This document shows positions 1 through 12,459 of a stretch of DNA of 64,000 nt, one piece after another. Origin of the DNA: Platycnemis pennipes (taxonomy: Eukaryota; Arthropoda; Insecta; Odonata; Platycnemididae). The first letter of the stretch is position 1, and each line of letters begins with the position of its first letter. The stretch is taken from contig OW121848.1 in assembly GCA_933228895.1 (NCBI GenBank), positions 134,620,615 to 134,684,614 of the forward strand, in the 5' to 3' direction. The notes under the pieces were generated by a model. The model saw only the letters and a program-made list of their open reading frames with translations, was not told where the DNA came from and ran no database searches. The position numbers were made by a program, and so were the translations under genes.

Positions 1-131
1 GTACTGAACTTGAAATGCCCTCCACTAGGCACTCAAGTGGGGACCGATTTTCCACTGAAAAATTCGCCACTGCCGGGAATCGAACGGGATGGGAGGCCAG
101 TACTCTAGACACCACACCAACCCGATCCCCT
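1..131 (-). repeat. tRNA-derived SINE fragment
   Basis: Read on the minus strand, this is a tRNA-like RNA polymerase III promoter. A box-A-like stretch (GGTTGGTGTGGTGTCT) lies at about 108-123 and a box-B match (GTTCGATTCCCGGC) at 72-85. The spacing is that of a tRNA-derived SINE head. A non-tRNA body continues to the window edge, so the 3' end is not seen. The box B fits the GGTTCRANNCC consensus well. No anticodon arm or complete cloverleaf is apparent, so a functional tRNA gene is unlikely. Confidence 0.6.
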
Positions 132-580
132 GTATAATGTAGATTGCTATTATTGCCCTACGTGCAAGATATTAGCATACTTTTATGAGGCTGAAATCTA
201 CGTTGGTGATGAAACAGAGAAGTATATGTGCCTCCAGCGGTGTTCAAAGCACTCACACAAGCCTTGAACGCGTAGCAGATCAGAATTTCCTTTGGTCGGA
301 CATGGCAAATAATTGCCACGCTGCGTGCGAGGAAGTATATTCGAATGGTCAACGGCTACTTATTCCTGCTAAATAATAACACAGCAATAAAAAAATGGCC
401 CAATATACTGTTTATATAACGCGAATCTACCAAGCTATTATATCAGCTAATGCTGAAAACAGTGCGGCATTTAGTCTTGTTTGATATAAACTTCATACGT
501 GACGCTCTTTTGTGCATAGTCGCATGAACACGCGACTGGTATCCATTCTTTCGAGTAAACCTACATTATGATTTACTTGC
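132..580. other. AT-rich stretch, no gene seen
   Basis: Short open frames occur on both strands between 158 and 376, but they overlap each other and resemble no family I know. I see no promoter, RNA gene or repeat here. Confidence 0.5.
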
Positions 581-1315
581 TTGGCCACTCAAGTGCGCAA
601 GATACCTTAACCATGTCTCACATCTAAAGAATGTCTCCACACTAGTTACATTTCCAGAATGCACGTAAATGATACTTCTCAGATATGCTTCTTTGTTCCC
701 ACTTCACTTCATCTTACAATAGTCAGGGGTAACTGAATAGACGTGAAAAGGGGCTCCTGAATAAAAAATGAAACTGAAATTCACCATCAAAATCACATGT
801 GAATTAGAAGATATGAATATTACGACGGTTTAGAATATAAATTAAACTCAACTGACCCAATAAGAAATATGAGTTCAAAAACAATCTACACTACGATTTT
901 CACATACCTTTGAAATGCAAGAATCATAAACAAATTCTAGAGATAAATGAAACTTCTTCAGAGAGTACAAATGCGCTCAGTCGTTTCCATTGGTAATTGA
1001 GTGGTAATAAATTAATCACTCATAAAAATTTCTAATGTTTCTGTTAGATTTGATGCAGCAGTGACAATTATTGTTCGATAATTGCGCTGACTCTTGTATG
1101 GCTAGTCAGTTATCTGCAATATTTTGAAACGGCAACATACCTAATATGGAATAATGTGTTTATGAATGAGAAAGATGATTAAAATGCAAAACCAGGTTTC
1201 TTTTATCTTGGCCTCTCAAAAGCGCAAGATAGCTTAACCATGTCTCACTTCTAAAGAATGTCTCCCCACTAGTTACATGTCCAGAATATACGTAAATGAT
1301 ACTTCTCAGATGTGC
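581..1315 (+). repeat. Direct repeat pair of about 108 bp
   Basis: Two diverged copies in the same orientation lie at 581-689 and 1208-1315, both starting TTGGCC and sharing long runs such as CTTAACCATGTCTCAC and CTAAAGAATGTCTCC. I estimate about 88 per cent identity by eye. The 520 bp between them is AT-rich with no recognisable gene. This could be a segmental duplication or two copies of one short repeat. Confidence 0.75.
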
Positions 1316-2499
1316 TCAGCCAGATATGCAAGCCATCAATCTTATTCAAAAAGAATTTAATGCCAAGCATACTTCGTTATAGAAGAACAGAAAATCCCTT
1401 CTAAAAACTCTTGCGTCTCATGGAGGACAAAAATATAAAATTTGTGCATTTGTAGTCATTTATTAGAACCTTGCCATACAATTTATCCAACCCATACTTA
1501 TGCCAATCACTTTTAAATCCACAAATTTCACTCCTAACCGGTTAAATCTTAATTCCTATTATAAACGACTTCACCATTTAATATCACCAGCGAATACCAT
1601 CGAAGCGAACATTTTTTTTTTTCTCAAATTCACTTTCCATATCCTCTCAGCTCATGATCAATCATTTCCCTCAACTCACTACTACCACTGCCACACTCAA
1701 AATTCACCGACGCCAGGCAGAAAACCAATAAAATTCAACAGCCTCCAACACTGCTCACCTTTTGACTCATCCATCCTCCGCCCTGACACTGTGACAGAAA
1801 AAGCGTGACCGGACGACCAAAATCCGACAGCTTCAACCCTTTTCTCCCCCCAGCCATCAATTTTTCGTGATTTTTCGTGAGGGTGAGAAGAGAACGTCAA
1901 AACAAACCACGGGCGACACCGCATATTTTGTACCATGACACAAGATGCATCGCGAATTTAAAAAAAATCGCAATTACGGGCGCAATTTTTTTCCGCAAAC
2001 ACGTGCTGGCGGGGGAATTAACTGAGCTTACTCCAACATTATTTCAAATTCTTCCATTTCGACTCCGGGCCAAGGATTGCGAGGGAGATTGGTGGAGCGT
2101 GAGATATCCTCTTACTGGCCATAGGGGGTTGGAGTGCGTTCACCGGAATAACCAATCTTACCAGCCCAAACCCATCCTGGCTTCCATCTCGCTCAATACC
2201 AACATGCTTCGATTCTCTAACAAGTTTTTGATAACTATCAAAATCCACAAAAAGGTTCCAAAACCCCACCCCTCTTCTCGCGACTATCCCCATGATCCAC
2301 ACGCGACCCACCCCACTCTCTCCACACTCAACAATTTATCGTGTGGGAGAAATTTTATTTTTCCAATCGTCATCATCAGCAAGGGGGATGTGTGGTCCTC
2401 GCCACCCCGCCATAAAACCCCATCTTCACCAAACCCGAACAATACGCACCTCTCTCTATCCCCTCCCACTTTTCCCCCACCCCTCTCCCTCGCTCGCAA
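1316..2499. other. Non-coding, pyrimidine-rich toward the right
   Basis: Frames of 70-216 codons are open here because the plus strand is C-rich and stop-poor, notably 1877-2527. Their translations are low-complexity Pro/Ser/His strings without domains. I treat them as compositional, not as genes. An A/T homopolymer lies at about 1613-1622. Confidence 0.45.
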
Positions 2500-3150
2500 A
2501 ATTCACATCAAACGGCATACTGCATGAGATATGGCGGGGCCACCGCGGGCGAGCGGTTCGGCGCTTTGGGACGCGCGGATGAACGAGAGCCGCTCTGACA
2601 CTGACACGGCGGGTAAAGAGTTTTCGGGACGGAGATGCAGAGGTAGGGGTATGGGGGAGTGTGGATTCGAGGGAAAAAAAGACACGCTCAGCTTTAGGTG
2701 CGGTCGGCGAAATTGCGTTCGACAAAATTCGCAGCGACGCGCGGATGAGTTGTGTTTGTGTGTGTTGTGGAGGGAGAGAGCCGGGTAGCCAGCCGTCCGC
2801 TCTCCGCGCTTCCTTCCCATCCCACCTCACGAACCACTATCGTCGCCGCGGGTGGGAAAAATCCATTTTTTTTAAATCCTCCCCATTCCGCCTCTCCCTC
2901 TATCTCTCTCTCAAGCGAACGCTTGGCGTAGCAGAGGGAGGGGACGCCGCCGAATTCCCGGGGATGATGCGGCGAGGTGACGCACTTCCCAATGCGATGG
3001 CTTTCGCAGAAATTCCTCGGTCCGGCGAGAGTTCTTTCCGGGCCGCGCGGATGAAAAAAGCGCTCCCTCGACGGGCAATAATTTTCCAAATTGGTTTTAG
3101 GCGGTCCAATTACTCACCGTTAATAATTCAATACATTTTTTCTAAACGGT
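2500..3150. other. GC-rich, CpG-rich block 1
   Basis: A GC-rich, CpG-dense island in an AT-rich background. The 11-mer CGCGCGGATGA occurs three times in the same orientation, at 2572-2582, 2738-2748 and 3044-3054. Frames are open on both strands, but none encodes a recognisable protein. It could be a CpG-island-like regulatory region or first exon, or an old GC-rich repeat. Nothing seen decides between these. Confidence 0.4.
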
Positions 3151-5790
3151 GAAGGCCACTGAAAATGGGAAAATTTCGCTAAATTTTCAGTCCCACTACG
3201 CGTTGTATGGCAATAAGTTTTCGGCCAGTTTTTAAATACATTGCATCCGCATAAGAACATCGCTTTTTTTTAATTTCATGCATTCATTCTTAATTGACTG
3301 GAGTATGTAATCCTCTACCTCCTACCCTATCGTTCACGATTTTTTTTCAAGAATCAACTAAAAACTATGAAATGCCGAGATTCCACGGATTTTTCTCTTC
3401 ACCGCGAGTTGCATATCAATACTCAGGCAATACAAAAATTTAAAAGTAAAGAAGAACATGGAAATAGAAATAAGATGAAGTCGTTCAAATGGTTCATAGT
3501 TCGTGAGGCTCAGAATAGTTTATATCAATATTACATTTCATCTAAAATATGCAAGTTGATCCAAAGGTTTTTCATTCACACACGGCATGATAATTCAATG
3601 CTCCGAAATTCTACGACACAAACACAAAATTAGGCGGAGCTGTTTCACTCTCAATAAGTCTAAGTAGAATACCCTAAGTAGAATATACATACACTAAAAC
3701 CTACAGCTATCAAGGCCATTAAAATTAACTACTCGAAAGATAATAATAAATTATTTTTTATTTCGAGCCACCATCAACTCTCGAGAAAGAGCAATTTTTG
3801 CAAGGAAGATTTTTTGAGGAGCAGCGAGTATTTTTTTACCTGGAGCGAAATGGCCCGAAAAGTTATGCAGAATGAATAAAGCCAATTTTGGCACGGTATA
3901 GTGGGCTCAAGTTCTAAAAGCTATTATTTCAGTTATCAGTGACCTCCTTCATTTAACTACACCGTTATCTAACCTTCGTTTGCGCGTTTATTTCAGGCAT
4001 TCAGGATGAAAGTGCCAGCTATTTTTTTTACGAAGGTCCCTAAATTATCAACAATATTTTGCCAGCGTGTAAGCTTATTTTTGCTCTCCAAGGATAGAAT
4101 TTGGCGGGTGCTGAGGAAATTTCATTTGCATCTGAACAAAATCCTCCAGTCCATCGCAGACTGCTGTTCTCTTTATTCTGAATGACTACAGCCAAATAGT
4201 GTCTGATATCTTCTACAAATGAGATATTATTTAAAAAAAGATCATTTACGGAAAATATTATAATTTTTTCTATCTTTACTTCTGCTTCTATATTGAAAAC
4301 GAAAAAATTAAGAAGAATATGATTCAAATGAACATATTAATACCTAGCATATGACCAAATTCATAATGATTCTTAAATGATAACTTTATACGAAATCAAG
4401 TCTAAGTGATTACAAAACTAGGATTGCAGAGATCAAGTAAGTGAATCAATAGGAAATACCCCTGAATATGAAGTAATTGGCATTTATGATTCAGTCACAC
4501 AGCAAGAGTCTACGCAATCATAACTTACTAAAATATTCACAGCTTACTCCTTCCAAATACAAAATATCCGTAAATATTTTATGAAAGAAAGGCAATATGT
4601 AGAGCATTTTGTCAGCTGAGAAAGGCCAATAGAAAGAATAGTGTCAAGTTTATAATTAAAAAGTGCGTCAAGAAAATAGATTATGATTTCTTCGTAAGTA
4701 CCTAGCGTTCACAAGTCAACTCAGCAAATAAGCAAAAACACATATGAATAGGATTTACGTTTGGAAATGAGCTAAACATTGGCGTTTGAAACTACCAACC
4801 TGGGCTTCTTGCAATAGATGGTCACATTTTTTTTAGCTTCGAATGTGGACAAAAAATTATTGCTCCTCGTACATCATATCCTCCAGTGAATAAATATCAC
4901 AATTTATGGTAAGTGAAAAACGTTGACGGTAAAAATTCATGCCATTTTATTCCATAAAGTCGTTCGGGGGAAATTTGATTTTACAATGAGTATTACGACA
5001 TTTTGATAGTTCGACGTTAGCGTTTTCCTACACTCAACTCCCCATTGCTTGCTAACTGATTAAGGGGAAAGAAAAACATTAGATTATGGAAAAACGAAAT
5101 TAAGTAGCAATGAAAGCGCATTGATGATCACGATGCGGAGACTGTCAGTGAATAGAGTAATCTGGAGGAGTCAAGGGTGGGGTTGATTGTAGGGAAGGAT
5201 TTCTAACACGGAAGGGGATGATGAGAGATCTAGATGGCAGTGAGGAATAGGGAAAGAGGAGGAAGTCATAAGAAGGTTAAAAATCATTAGCGATGTAACC
5301 ACACCCGATGGGGCAACGCTACCCGTCGATCCATGGCTTTCAATATACGGAAACCCAAAAATAAACGTGCTCTCTCAAAATATATTTCCCAAGATTCACT
5401 GATTCTTTAACACTATGAACAACAAACAGTAGTGTCTCTCTTCCTGCATCCACTCTAAACCTACATTCAGCTAGATTTCCTTAAAAAAATTGTCTAACCA
5501 AAACTGCATTCATTTGTTTTCGGAAAGCGCCTCCTTTCAACCTACGAACATCTCCGTGCCTCTTCTCTCACCGCCCCATTACTGGGCCTTCTATAGCAGT
5601 GCTTAATTTCGTAACACCATTTACTACTTCCTACGAGTATTTACTCGGCCTTCAAATTTTCTATAACGTTATATTCTCTTGTATGGCCATATACTAGGCC
5701 GTTTTTCCACTTTTCTGTCCATGGTAGTTTTTAGCCATTGGTATACTCTGCAAAACGCCATATTGAAAAACACGTAAAGCACAAAATTAT
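3151..5790. other. AT-rich stretch, no gene seen
   Basis: About 2.6 kb of AT-rich sequence with scattered short frames (for example 3367-3633 plus and 4040-4327 minus) that lack recognisable domains. No RNA gene or clear repeat was found. A mildly purine-rich patch lies at about 5160-5275. Confidence 0.45.
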
Positions 5791-5794
5791 TTCT

Positions 5795-6425
5795 TGTCAT
5801 CATCAGTCAACTAAGATTGTTTTGACGCAGCTCTTCACCCGATTCTGATATATTCTAACCTCATTATATTAACATAATTCCTCTCTTTCATATCCTTCAC
5901 GGCCTGTTCCATTTATTTCATACGTGGCCTGCCTTTTCCGTCAACGATTGTCTTCATCAGGTGTGAGTGTCTTATGATATGGACGAATAAGTTCTCCCGT
6001 CTTCTCCTTAGAGTTTTTAGCACACTTCTTTTTTCTCCCACTCTCCTTGCGAGTTCTTCGTTTGTCACTCGGTCGATCTATTTTATCTTCATCATTCTTC
6101 TGTAGCACCACATTTCGAAAGCTCCTTGCGACTTCTTCGTTTGTCACTCAGTCGATCTATTTTATCTTCATCATTCTTCTGTAGCACCACATTTCGAAAG
6201 CTCCTTGCGACTTCTTCGTTTGTCACTCAGTCGATCTATTTTATCTTCATCATTCTTCTGTAGCACCACATTTCGAAAGCTCCTTGCGACTTCTTCGTTT
6301 GTCACTCAGTCGATCTATTTTATCTTCATCATTCTTCTGTAGCACCACATTTCGAAAGCTTCCACCCTTTTCTTCTCCGCTGCTGTCATCTTCCATGCCT
6401 CACTGCCGTAAAGAAGCATGCTCTT
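5795..6425 (-). pseudogene. LINE-A 3' end (endonuclease-reverse transcriptase C-terminus), decayed
   Basis: Read on the minus strand, this is the C-terminal tail of a non-LTR retrotransposon polyprotein. It contains FEMWCYRRMMKIKWIDR followed by TNEE, then a decayed region with GELIRPY. The same order occurs in the other LINE-A copies in this window. It ends near 5795 in a short GAT-type tail. Frameshifts break the frame, and the 79-bp tandem duplication in it (6043-6358) repeats the WCYRR segment. The element has no reverse transcriptase catalytic core here, so it is a dead 5'-truncated fragment. The family-level call is firm; the clade is not assigned. Confidence 0.75.
6043..6358. repeat. 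Tandem repeat, 79 bp x 4, inside LINE-A remnant
   Basis: Four head-to-tail units lie at 6043-6121, 6122-6200, 6201-6279 and 6280-6358. Units 2-4 appear identical; unit 1 differs at two positions (GCGAGTTC against GCGACTTC, and CACTCGG against CACTCAG). The unit is LINE coding sequence (the MWCYRRMMKIKW segment, read antisense). Because 79 is not a multiple of three, each repeat shifts the frame. The identity suggests recent expansion. Confidence 0.95.
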
Positions 6426-6429
6426 CAAT

Positions 6430-6745
6430 CATCATAATACCATAAGTATACTCTTCCACATCCTTTACAACTTGTTCTATAAACCTCATACGAGGTCTTC
6501 TTTTGTCATTCTTCCCGCTCACTTGTCCATCAAAGATTGCCGCCATCAGGCCACCATGTCACAGGCTATGGCTTATTAACTTGTTCCATATCCTTTTCAA
6601 AGTTTTCAGAAGACTTTCCTTTTCTCCCTCTTCGTTTATCACTCGATCGACGCATTTTATTTTCATCATTTATCGCTAGCACCTCATTTCAAATGCTCCC
6701 AGCCTTGACTTTAATGTCACTTTTATCGTCCATGCTCACTTTTTT
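6430..6745 (-). pseudogene. Second LINE-A 3' fragment, same orientation
   Basis: Directly after the first LINE-A copy comes another minus-strand fragment. It encodes remnants of the RFIEQVVKDV segment, a glycine/arginine-rich stretch matching GKNDKRRPRMR, and further up a KIKCVDRV-like piece. It repeats the same part of the polyprotein as 5795-6425, so the two are separate insertions or a duplication rather than one element. It is heavily mutated and frameshifted. Confidence 0.65.
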
Positions 6746-7129
6746 TAAGAGATATTCTCCAGATGTATGTTCTAATAAAGTTTTTTCTTGTAAAAAAATT
6801 ATTTTTGCCCACCATTTTTGAAGCAACATCTCCGTTGCCCGCAATTATGGAGAGGGCATACTATTCATTACCACAGGTCATCGAACACAATAGAGGATCT
6901 AACGCACACCTCATCCCGATTCTTCCACTGGCTACCCGCCAGCATATTTTAAAATAATAGTTCTCTTATGCACCTTTCATTGATCAACATTTCTCACCCG
7001 TGATGTACTAGCGTGACAGGTGAAGTATATTGATGGTGGACGGACGATATCTCGGATGAGAAACGCCAAGTGGCCGCGGCAACAGACGTTACAAAAGGGA
7101 GCGGATAGAAAATTGAGGACGGCATAGAG
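6746..7129. other. No gene seen
   Basis: Mixed-composition sequence with short frames only. I see no repeat with a recognisable boundary. Confidence 0.4.
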
Positions 7130-7535
7130 TGTGTAGAAAGAGAAAGAAAGGGTGAGGCGAATCAGGCAGAGGGAGTACGGGAGACGGATGGTAAGGGAGA
7201 CACGCCCCCTCGGGACTCAACCTGATTGTCCTCGCGTCATTAGCTTCTTAATTAGGCGGGCCAGAGTCAACTCTCGGGCAAACCCTCGGGCGACTGGAAA
7301 ACTTCCTCCTCTCTACCTTCCTGCCAATGCTCTTTGCAGTCCCCCCCCCCCCCCCTCCGCCCCCAACTACCCGTTCTCCCTTTAGCCTTCCCCCCTCGCC
7401 AACAACGCCGCACTCGCACTTACCGTCGCCCGGGAAACCGAGTCCGTTGACAGCCGGTGGAAGTAGTTGCGCCCCCTTGATCCCTCATGCAGTGCAGGCA
7501 CGTAGCCAGAAATTTGCTTCGGGAGGAGGCTAAGT
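7130..7535. other. GC-rich block with poly-C run
   Basis: GC-rich and pyrimidine-biased. A run of about 17 C lies near 7340-7356, followed by C/T-rich sequence. Overlapping Pro-rich frames on both strands are explained by composition. Confidence 0.45.
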
Positions 7536-7928
7536 ATAGAGTGGGTAACTTGAAAAAATATCAACCTTGACCGTTAGGTGCCGGCATCTTACAAATCTCT
7601 TCCCTTAATTTTCAGTGCTTGGTATATACTTTCACACTGCCCATTCTTACCTGTTCTCACAAGTAAAGTTCACTGCTTCTGTTGTTATGAAGAAGTTAAT
7701 TTGCTCGGCTTCAGAACAGAAGTTCAACCCATACATTAATACCTATCAGATTGAAAAGAACAATCACAAACCCCACCCTTACATCAAACTAATGATCACG
7801 TTTCAAGACACTTGACACTTGAATTATACGCAGTGTAATATCAATGATCATGCCCAGTTAAAATCAGAACGACAGAATTATTGGGGAAAAAAATCGGGGA
7901 GAACTGAAGCCCCCCCTACGTACGTGAG

Positions 7929-7966
7929 ATTGCATCAGATACGTAAGGCTACGTATCTGATGCAAT
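7929..7966. repeat. Perfect hairpin, 17-bp stem, 4-nt loop
   Basis: The left arm ATTGCATCAGATACGTA (7929-7945) is the exact reverse complement of 7950-7966, with loop AGGC. No transcription unit is evident around it, and the stem is short for a microRNA precursor. It may be a MITE terminus or a replication-generated palindrome. Confidence 0.9.
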
Positions 7967-10900
7967 GGAGTCGGAATAATACTGCCGTTAGTACTATTAT
8001 ACACAATGTATATCCATCAGGCTATCAAATGATTATTGACTTTAAGGGCCACATCAGTCGTCTTTCCATTAACTAACAATTTCCTGCCGTTTATGATTAA
8101 CATTTTACGTGATCCGTAACTGCATGCTAAACATTTTCCTCAGGATGGTAGCTTTGCATCTTATGGTCACTTTTAAGTTGTGTAGAAATGAAGTAGTATT
8201 TTTTATGCATGCATGGCAGTAAGTACTGATTGATAACGCAAGCTTGGAAATGGTTCACGCCTGACACACACCTTTGTGGGGTATCATGAGGACATAGGTG
8301 GTTCGAAATACTATCATTAAATCCTTTCAAAAATTTCGTTTCTTCAGATCTCATCGTTCATTTCTACTACAATATTTAGCAATCTACTCCCCCTAAGACT
8401 GAAATTTAATCCTAAGTCTTTGGTAAATTTATTAATTTCCCTTATTTGTTCCTTGGTCCCCTTTTTTCAATGAATTCCTTTCACAGGTTTTTTTTCTCTG
8501 CAGCTGCAGTGGTTTCCCAAATATGAATGACGTCTTAACTATACCAAATGCATGAGGAACTACGATCAAATTAAAAAGTAATGTCATCTATTCTAAAAAA
8601 AATACATTTTTACACTGAAAAGATAGCCATACTCTAATACCAAGTAGTCGAAATTATGATGGACCTAAGCATACAGTAACTTGCAATTGATAATAATTCA
8701 TCAGTAAATATGAAAGACATAAATTAGAAAGTTTTCAGGATAGAAAATTATAAATTGTTGTAATGCACCGCATCTGCGCAATGGTATGCACGAGTTTGAA
8801 AATGGATGTAACCAACCTAATGACATTTATCACATCTGTAGAGATATGCTTGAAAAAATCAAACTATTCCGGAAATACATCTATACTCTCATTCAAAACC
8901 TTCTTTAATAACATTTTTAAGTGTGTGAAAAAAGTTGAAGGCGACCTCCAACTTTCAGTTTAAATCTCCTTTAATAGTTTTTATAGTTGCCTATTATTGT
9001 TTTAAACTGATACTTAGCGTAGTCAAAAGAATTGCTCAAACTTCACATAAGAATCCCTCATAAAGAAACACTTTTATATATTCCTTTAGGCATTCTCCAT
9101 TAGCTACTTCACCCTTCAAATGAACCTACTGGTAACAGAACATTGATGTCATTGTTAATAAGTACCATTCCTCACTTTATGATGAGTTTAGATGTTTTTC
9201 GCCATCGCGACTATCGTTTTACCCACAAATTTTAATGATTTCCTTCCGTGGTGGGGATGAATGATTGAAAATAGCTTAAGGAATCCAAAACTCCAATCTC
9301 AATGAACCTTTACCGAGTTATTTAACTACTGAATCATTAGAAGGAAGTTTAATAAAGTTAATATATCATATTCTTATTTCAAGTATCTTTTCTAATTATT
9401 CACATATACTCTAGGGACAATCGATGTCTCTCATTGTGATGTTTACCAGTCTAGTGACCTAAATTGATTCCCACCGTCTGACTGGAAAGCGAGATTATAC
9501 AGACAAAGCGAGAAATAAGCATCTGATTTGACGTAAAGCAATTTTCTCGGTCCAATCCTAATGAGGACGGTGGAGGAAATCAATGCGTGCTACGTTAAAT
9601 ATTCATCGAGGCGAGAGGAACATGTTGCAATCGTCCAGACACGCAATTTTCTTGAACATCAATTGATTCGAATGGTATTGGGGTGGCCAGCATTTTTACA
9701 CTCGTCATCGTTAAGGCCCAACTTCTCCCTCTCCCACCCCCTTTTATATCCTGGCGCACTTAATTCCTCAGTTAGCAAGAGGTAGATATCTCCGATGTTC
9801 TAATCTTGCTTAAGCCTCACGTTCAAGCAATCCACGAGAGCTCGCGCAGCACACCATTTGCCTTCGCACGCGTTTCTCTTGTGTCGTCAGAGCTTCAGTT
9901 TTGTTCAGCTCGATACGGAGAATTGAGAATCCAGGATTTCAAACACTCGCCCTACGGTAGGATTGAGTCGGAATCAGAATACGGGTACCCTACACCTCCA
10001 TTCGTAAATCCACGGCTCCGTAGACGGATTACGAGATAGATGGGCATACCAAATTCCAAAATCCCGGGTGCCATAAGGTCTACAGTGGGAGAGATGAAGG
10101 AATTATATTAATATCATGAGGAAAATCATCTCATGTAAGCACAGCTGGAGCTCCGAATGAGAATGTCCCTCTCAGAGGATGAACTTATCAAATGTGACCG
10201 ATTACCAATTTGAAGTCACCGAATTTCTCTCCCATGCTTACTTTTAAGTCATAGGCTTTGGAAATTAATATCTAAAACATGAAATTGAAATAAAGCAAAA
10301 GAAATCTGGCTCATTGTTTTTCTTCTTAAAAGGATAAACGTATAAGAATTAATTTCGTTTAATCATAGTTCTTATTCATTTTACAAAAGCGTATTTTTTT
10401 ATTTTTCACGTCGCTTTCCTTATAATTAAGTAGAACAACTTTCAAGGCTAGATTCAATCGTAATGAATAGAAAACTTAGTTAAACACTCTACAATACAAA
10501 ATGTAAATTGCGACCACATTATCATCAAAATTACGATATTTCTGCCCCTGCGTGTCGGGGAAATGCCGGAACTATGGGACTCCCATGATATAAATGTTGC
10601 TAAAAGTCTATGACCACATTTGAAAATTGCTATCTACAAACAAAAAAATGCCCTGAAGAGGAATCTATTCCTATGACAAGGCATGCCAAAGTATTAGTTA
10701 TTTTGTTAGGATTGTATAAATTTCAGCATAAATTATTTTGGGCTAAATACACTTTTTTACTTTAAATGATTGAAAATTGCTGTCCAAATCACATCACATA
10801 GTTTGGCGAAAAATTAAGCATAAAATATTCCGTCAAAGTAAGGCCAGCATCAAATATTGTGCTAAGATAAGTGATGGAAATAGGCGATACATTGGTTGAT

Positions 10901-11388
10901 AACGTTAGTAAACACAATTATAGGGAAAATGACTTCACTAGTAAAATTATTATAACGTTTATGTATTTTGACATCGGCTTATAGGCAAAATTGTAACACA
11001 ATTAACCCTTTATCCCAATTTATTGCTAATCGAGATATCCATCATTCCGCAAAAGTTTTTTTAGCGTACGATTTAAAGAAACGCTAAAGCATGTAAACTC
11101 TATCTTTTCATGCAAATAATGTGAAAAATACACTCATAGGCGCGCGACTCGCTAAGGGCGCGTGGCTCAATATACCGGTTAATAAAAAAATATTGCCCAA
11201 TCTACGTATCCGTCACTTTGCATACACTTTACCAAGTAGATAACAATTCATTACTTATCATTAAGTTATCCGAAATATTTACTCACTTTACCGCTGAAAG
11301 TTTCCTGTTTTGCCCCCACTTGAATGTCCGTGAATTTGACTATGACATTGCTATACAATATCCAACAAATGTACCAATTTTAATGCAT
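7967..11388. other. AT-rich stretch, one possible LINE-B tail
   Basis: About 3.4 kb without a recognisable gene. At 8254-8295 (plus) a CACACACCTTTGTGG segment resembles the 3' stem of LINE-B, but its length is too short to be sure. The 9560-10040 stretch is less AT-rich and has two successive frames (74 and 77 codons) without known domains. The remainder is AT-rich filler. Confidence 0.4.
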
Positions 11389-11426
11389 GTACTTTATCAT
11401 TTAGTCAGGCCTAAATGATAAGGTAC
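11389..11426. repeat. Hairpin, 16-bp stem with one wobble pair, 6-nt loop
   Basis: GTACTTTATCATTTAG (11389-11404) pairs with CTAAATGATAAGGTAC (11411-11426) around loop TCAGGC. One pair is T-G and the rest are Watson-Crick. No function can be assigned. Confidence 0.85.
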
Positions 11427-12459
11427 CTGATCTCCCTCCCCCCTCTGCCTATTTCCCCGCGGTGTCTGCTTTTTATTTAAGTGTGAACTTTCGCTTAATT
11501 TTCATTATTAAAGATTCATGTACCTAATCATTTATTCTTAAAGCCCCAGCTCTCGGTCTAAAATGCTTCAGTGGAATTCATGCCAAAGTAACGACTACTA
11601 AATTGAGTAACAAAAAAATCAGTCTGCATAAGCAATGAGATAATTCATCTTTACAATAACTAGAAACAAACAATTTAACGTCATGAAATTAGATTCGATA
11701 ATGAAATACTTACAAACGATAATGTTGTCAAACTAGTGGCACTTTTTGGGGGCCATAAAGCTTTTGATTTGCAGTAAATTAACTAAATAAACAGAAAACA
11801 CATTGGATGTAATTACCGCTTACGAGCAGTGTTGAACGCAAATCATGTATGATAACGGACGAGAGGTAATCACGGCAAGCAAACGTCAGCAATCAGAATA
11901 CGTTTCCCTAATTGCTATCCCATAGACCGGATGATGGCTTTGACATAACTTAAGAAGTAGAAAAATAACCGTTGATAATATACCAACAACGATAGCCATT
12001 AATTTCCATTAAGAGAGCGATATGACATCAACCACTTAAATTTTTCTATTTCACTTTTCATTTTTTATTCATAGTCATGTATGCTTTGACATTACTCTTA
12101 TAAAAATTAAGACTAACAGACCTGCGGCCTGCTTTGCAGACAGTCTGTCTGGTGTGCTTTTCAGGTGAATTTTGTGTTCTAGTGTCAAATGAGATTTTGG
12201 AAACTACTGAAGACACATTACTAATATGTGGCAGTAGTGCTTGTGCTTCAGGCAGGCAGTTACTGCTTCACTACTCAAAGTAATCTTTGCACTTTTTTAC
12301 ACTTTTGTGCACCAACATTCCATCAGCATTTCGTATGCAGGGAGAAGGAAATGGCTATTTTATAAGTAGAGAAATGTGTCCCACTAATTATCCTAATTGT
12401 TTTTGTACTTTATTCTACACCATATTTACACTATATGTTGTCTCCCACTCTCAAAAACC
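11427..12459. other. AT-rich stretch, no gene seen
   Basis: Begins with a short C-rich patch near 11435-11460 and is otherwise AT-rich. The frame at 12287-12571 (94 codons) is not recognised. Its second half lies in the duplicated segment described at 12460-13040. Confidence 0.4.

Noticed and set aside
1877..2527. 216-codon plus frame
   Set aside because: Low-complexity translation running into a C-rich, stop-poor stretch. No motif.
6043..6358. CRISPR-like array
   Set aside because: The 79-bp units are contiguous with no spacers, and the context is a eukaryotic LINE.
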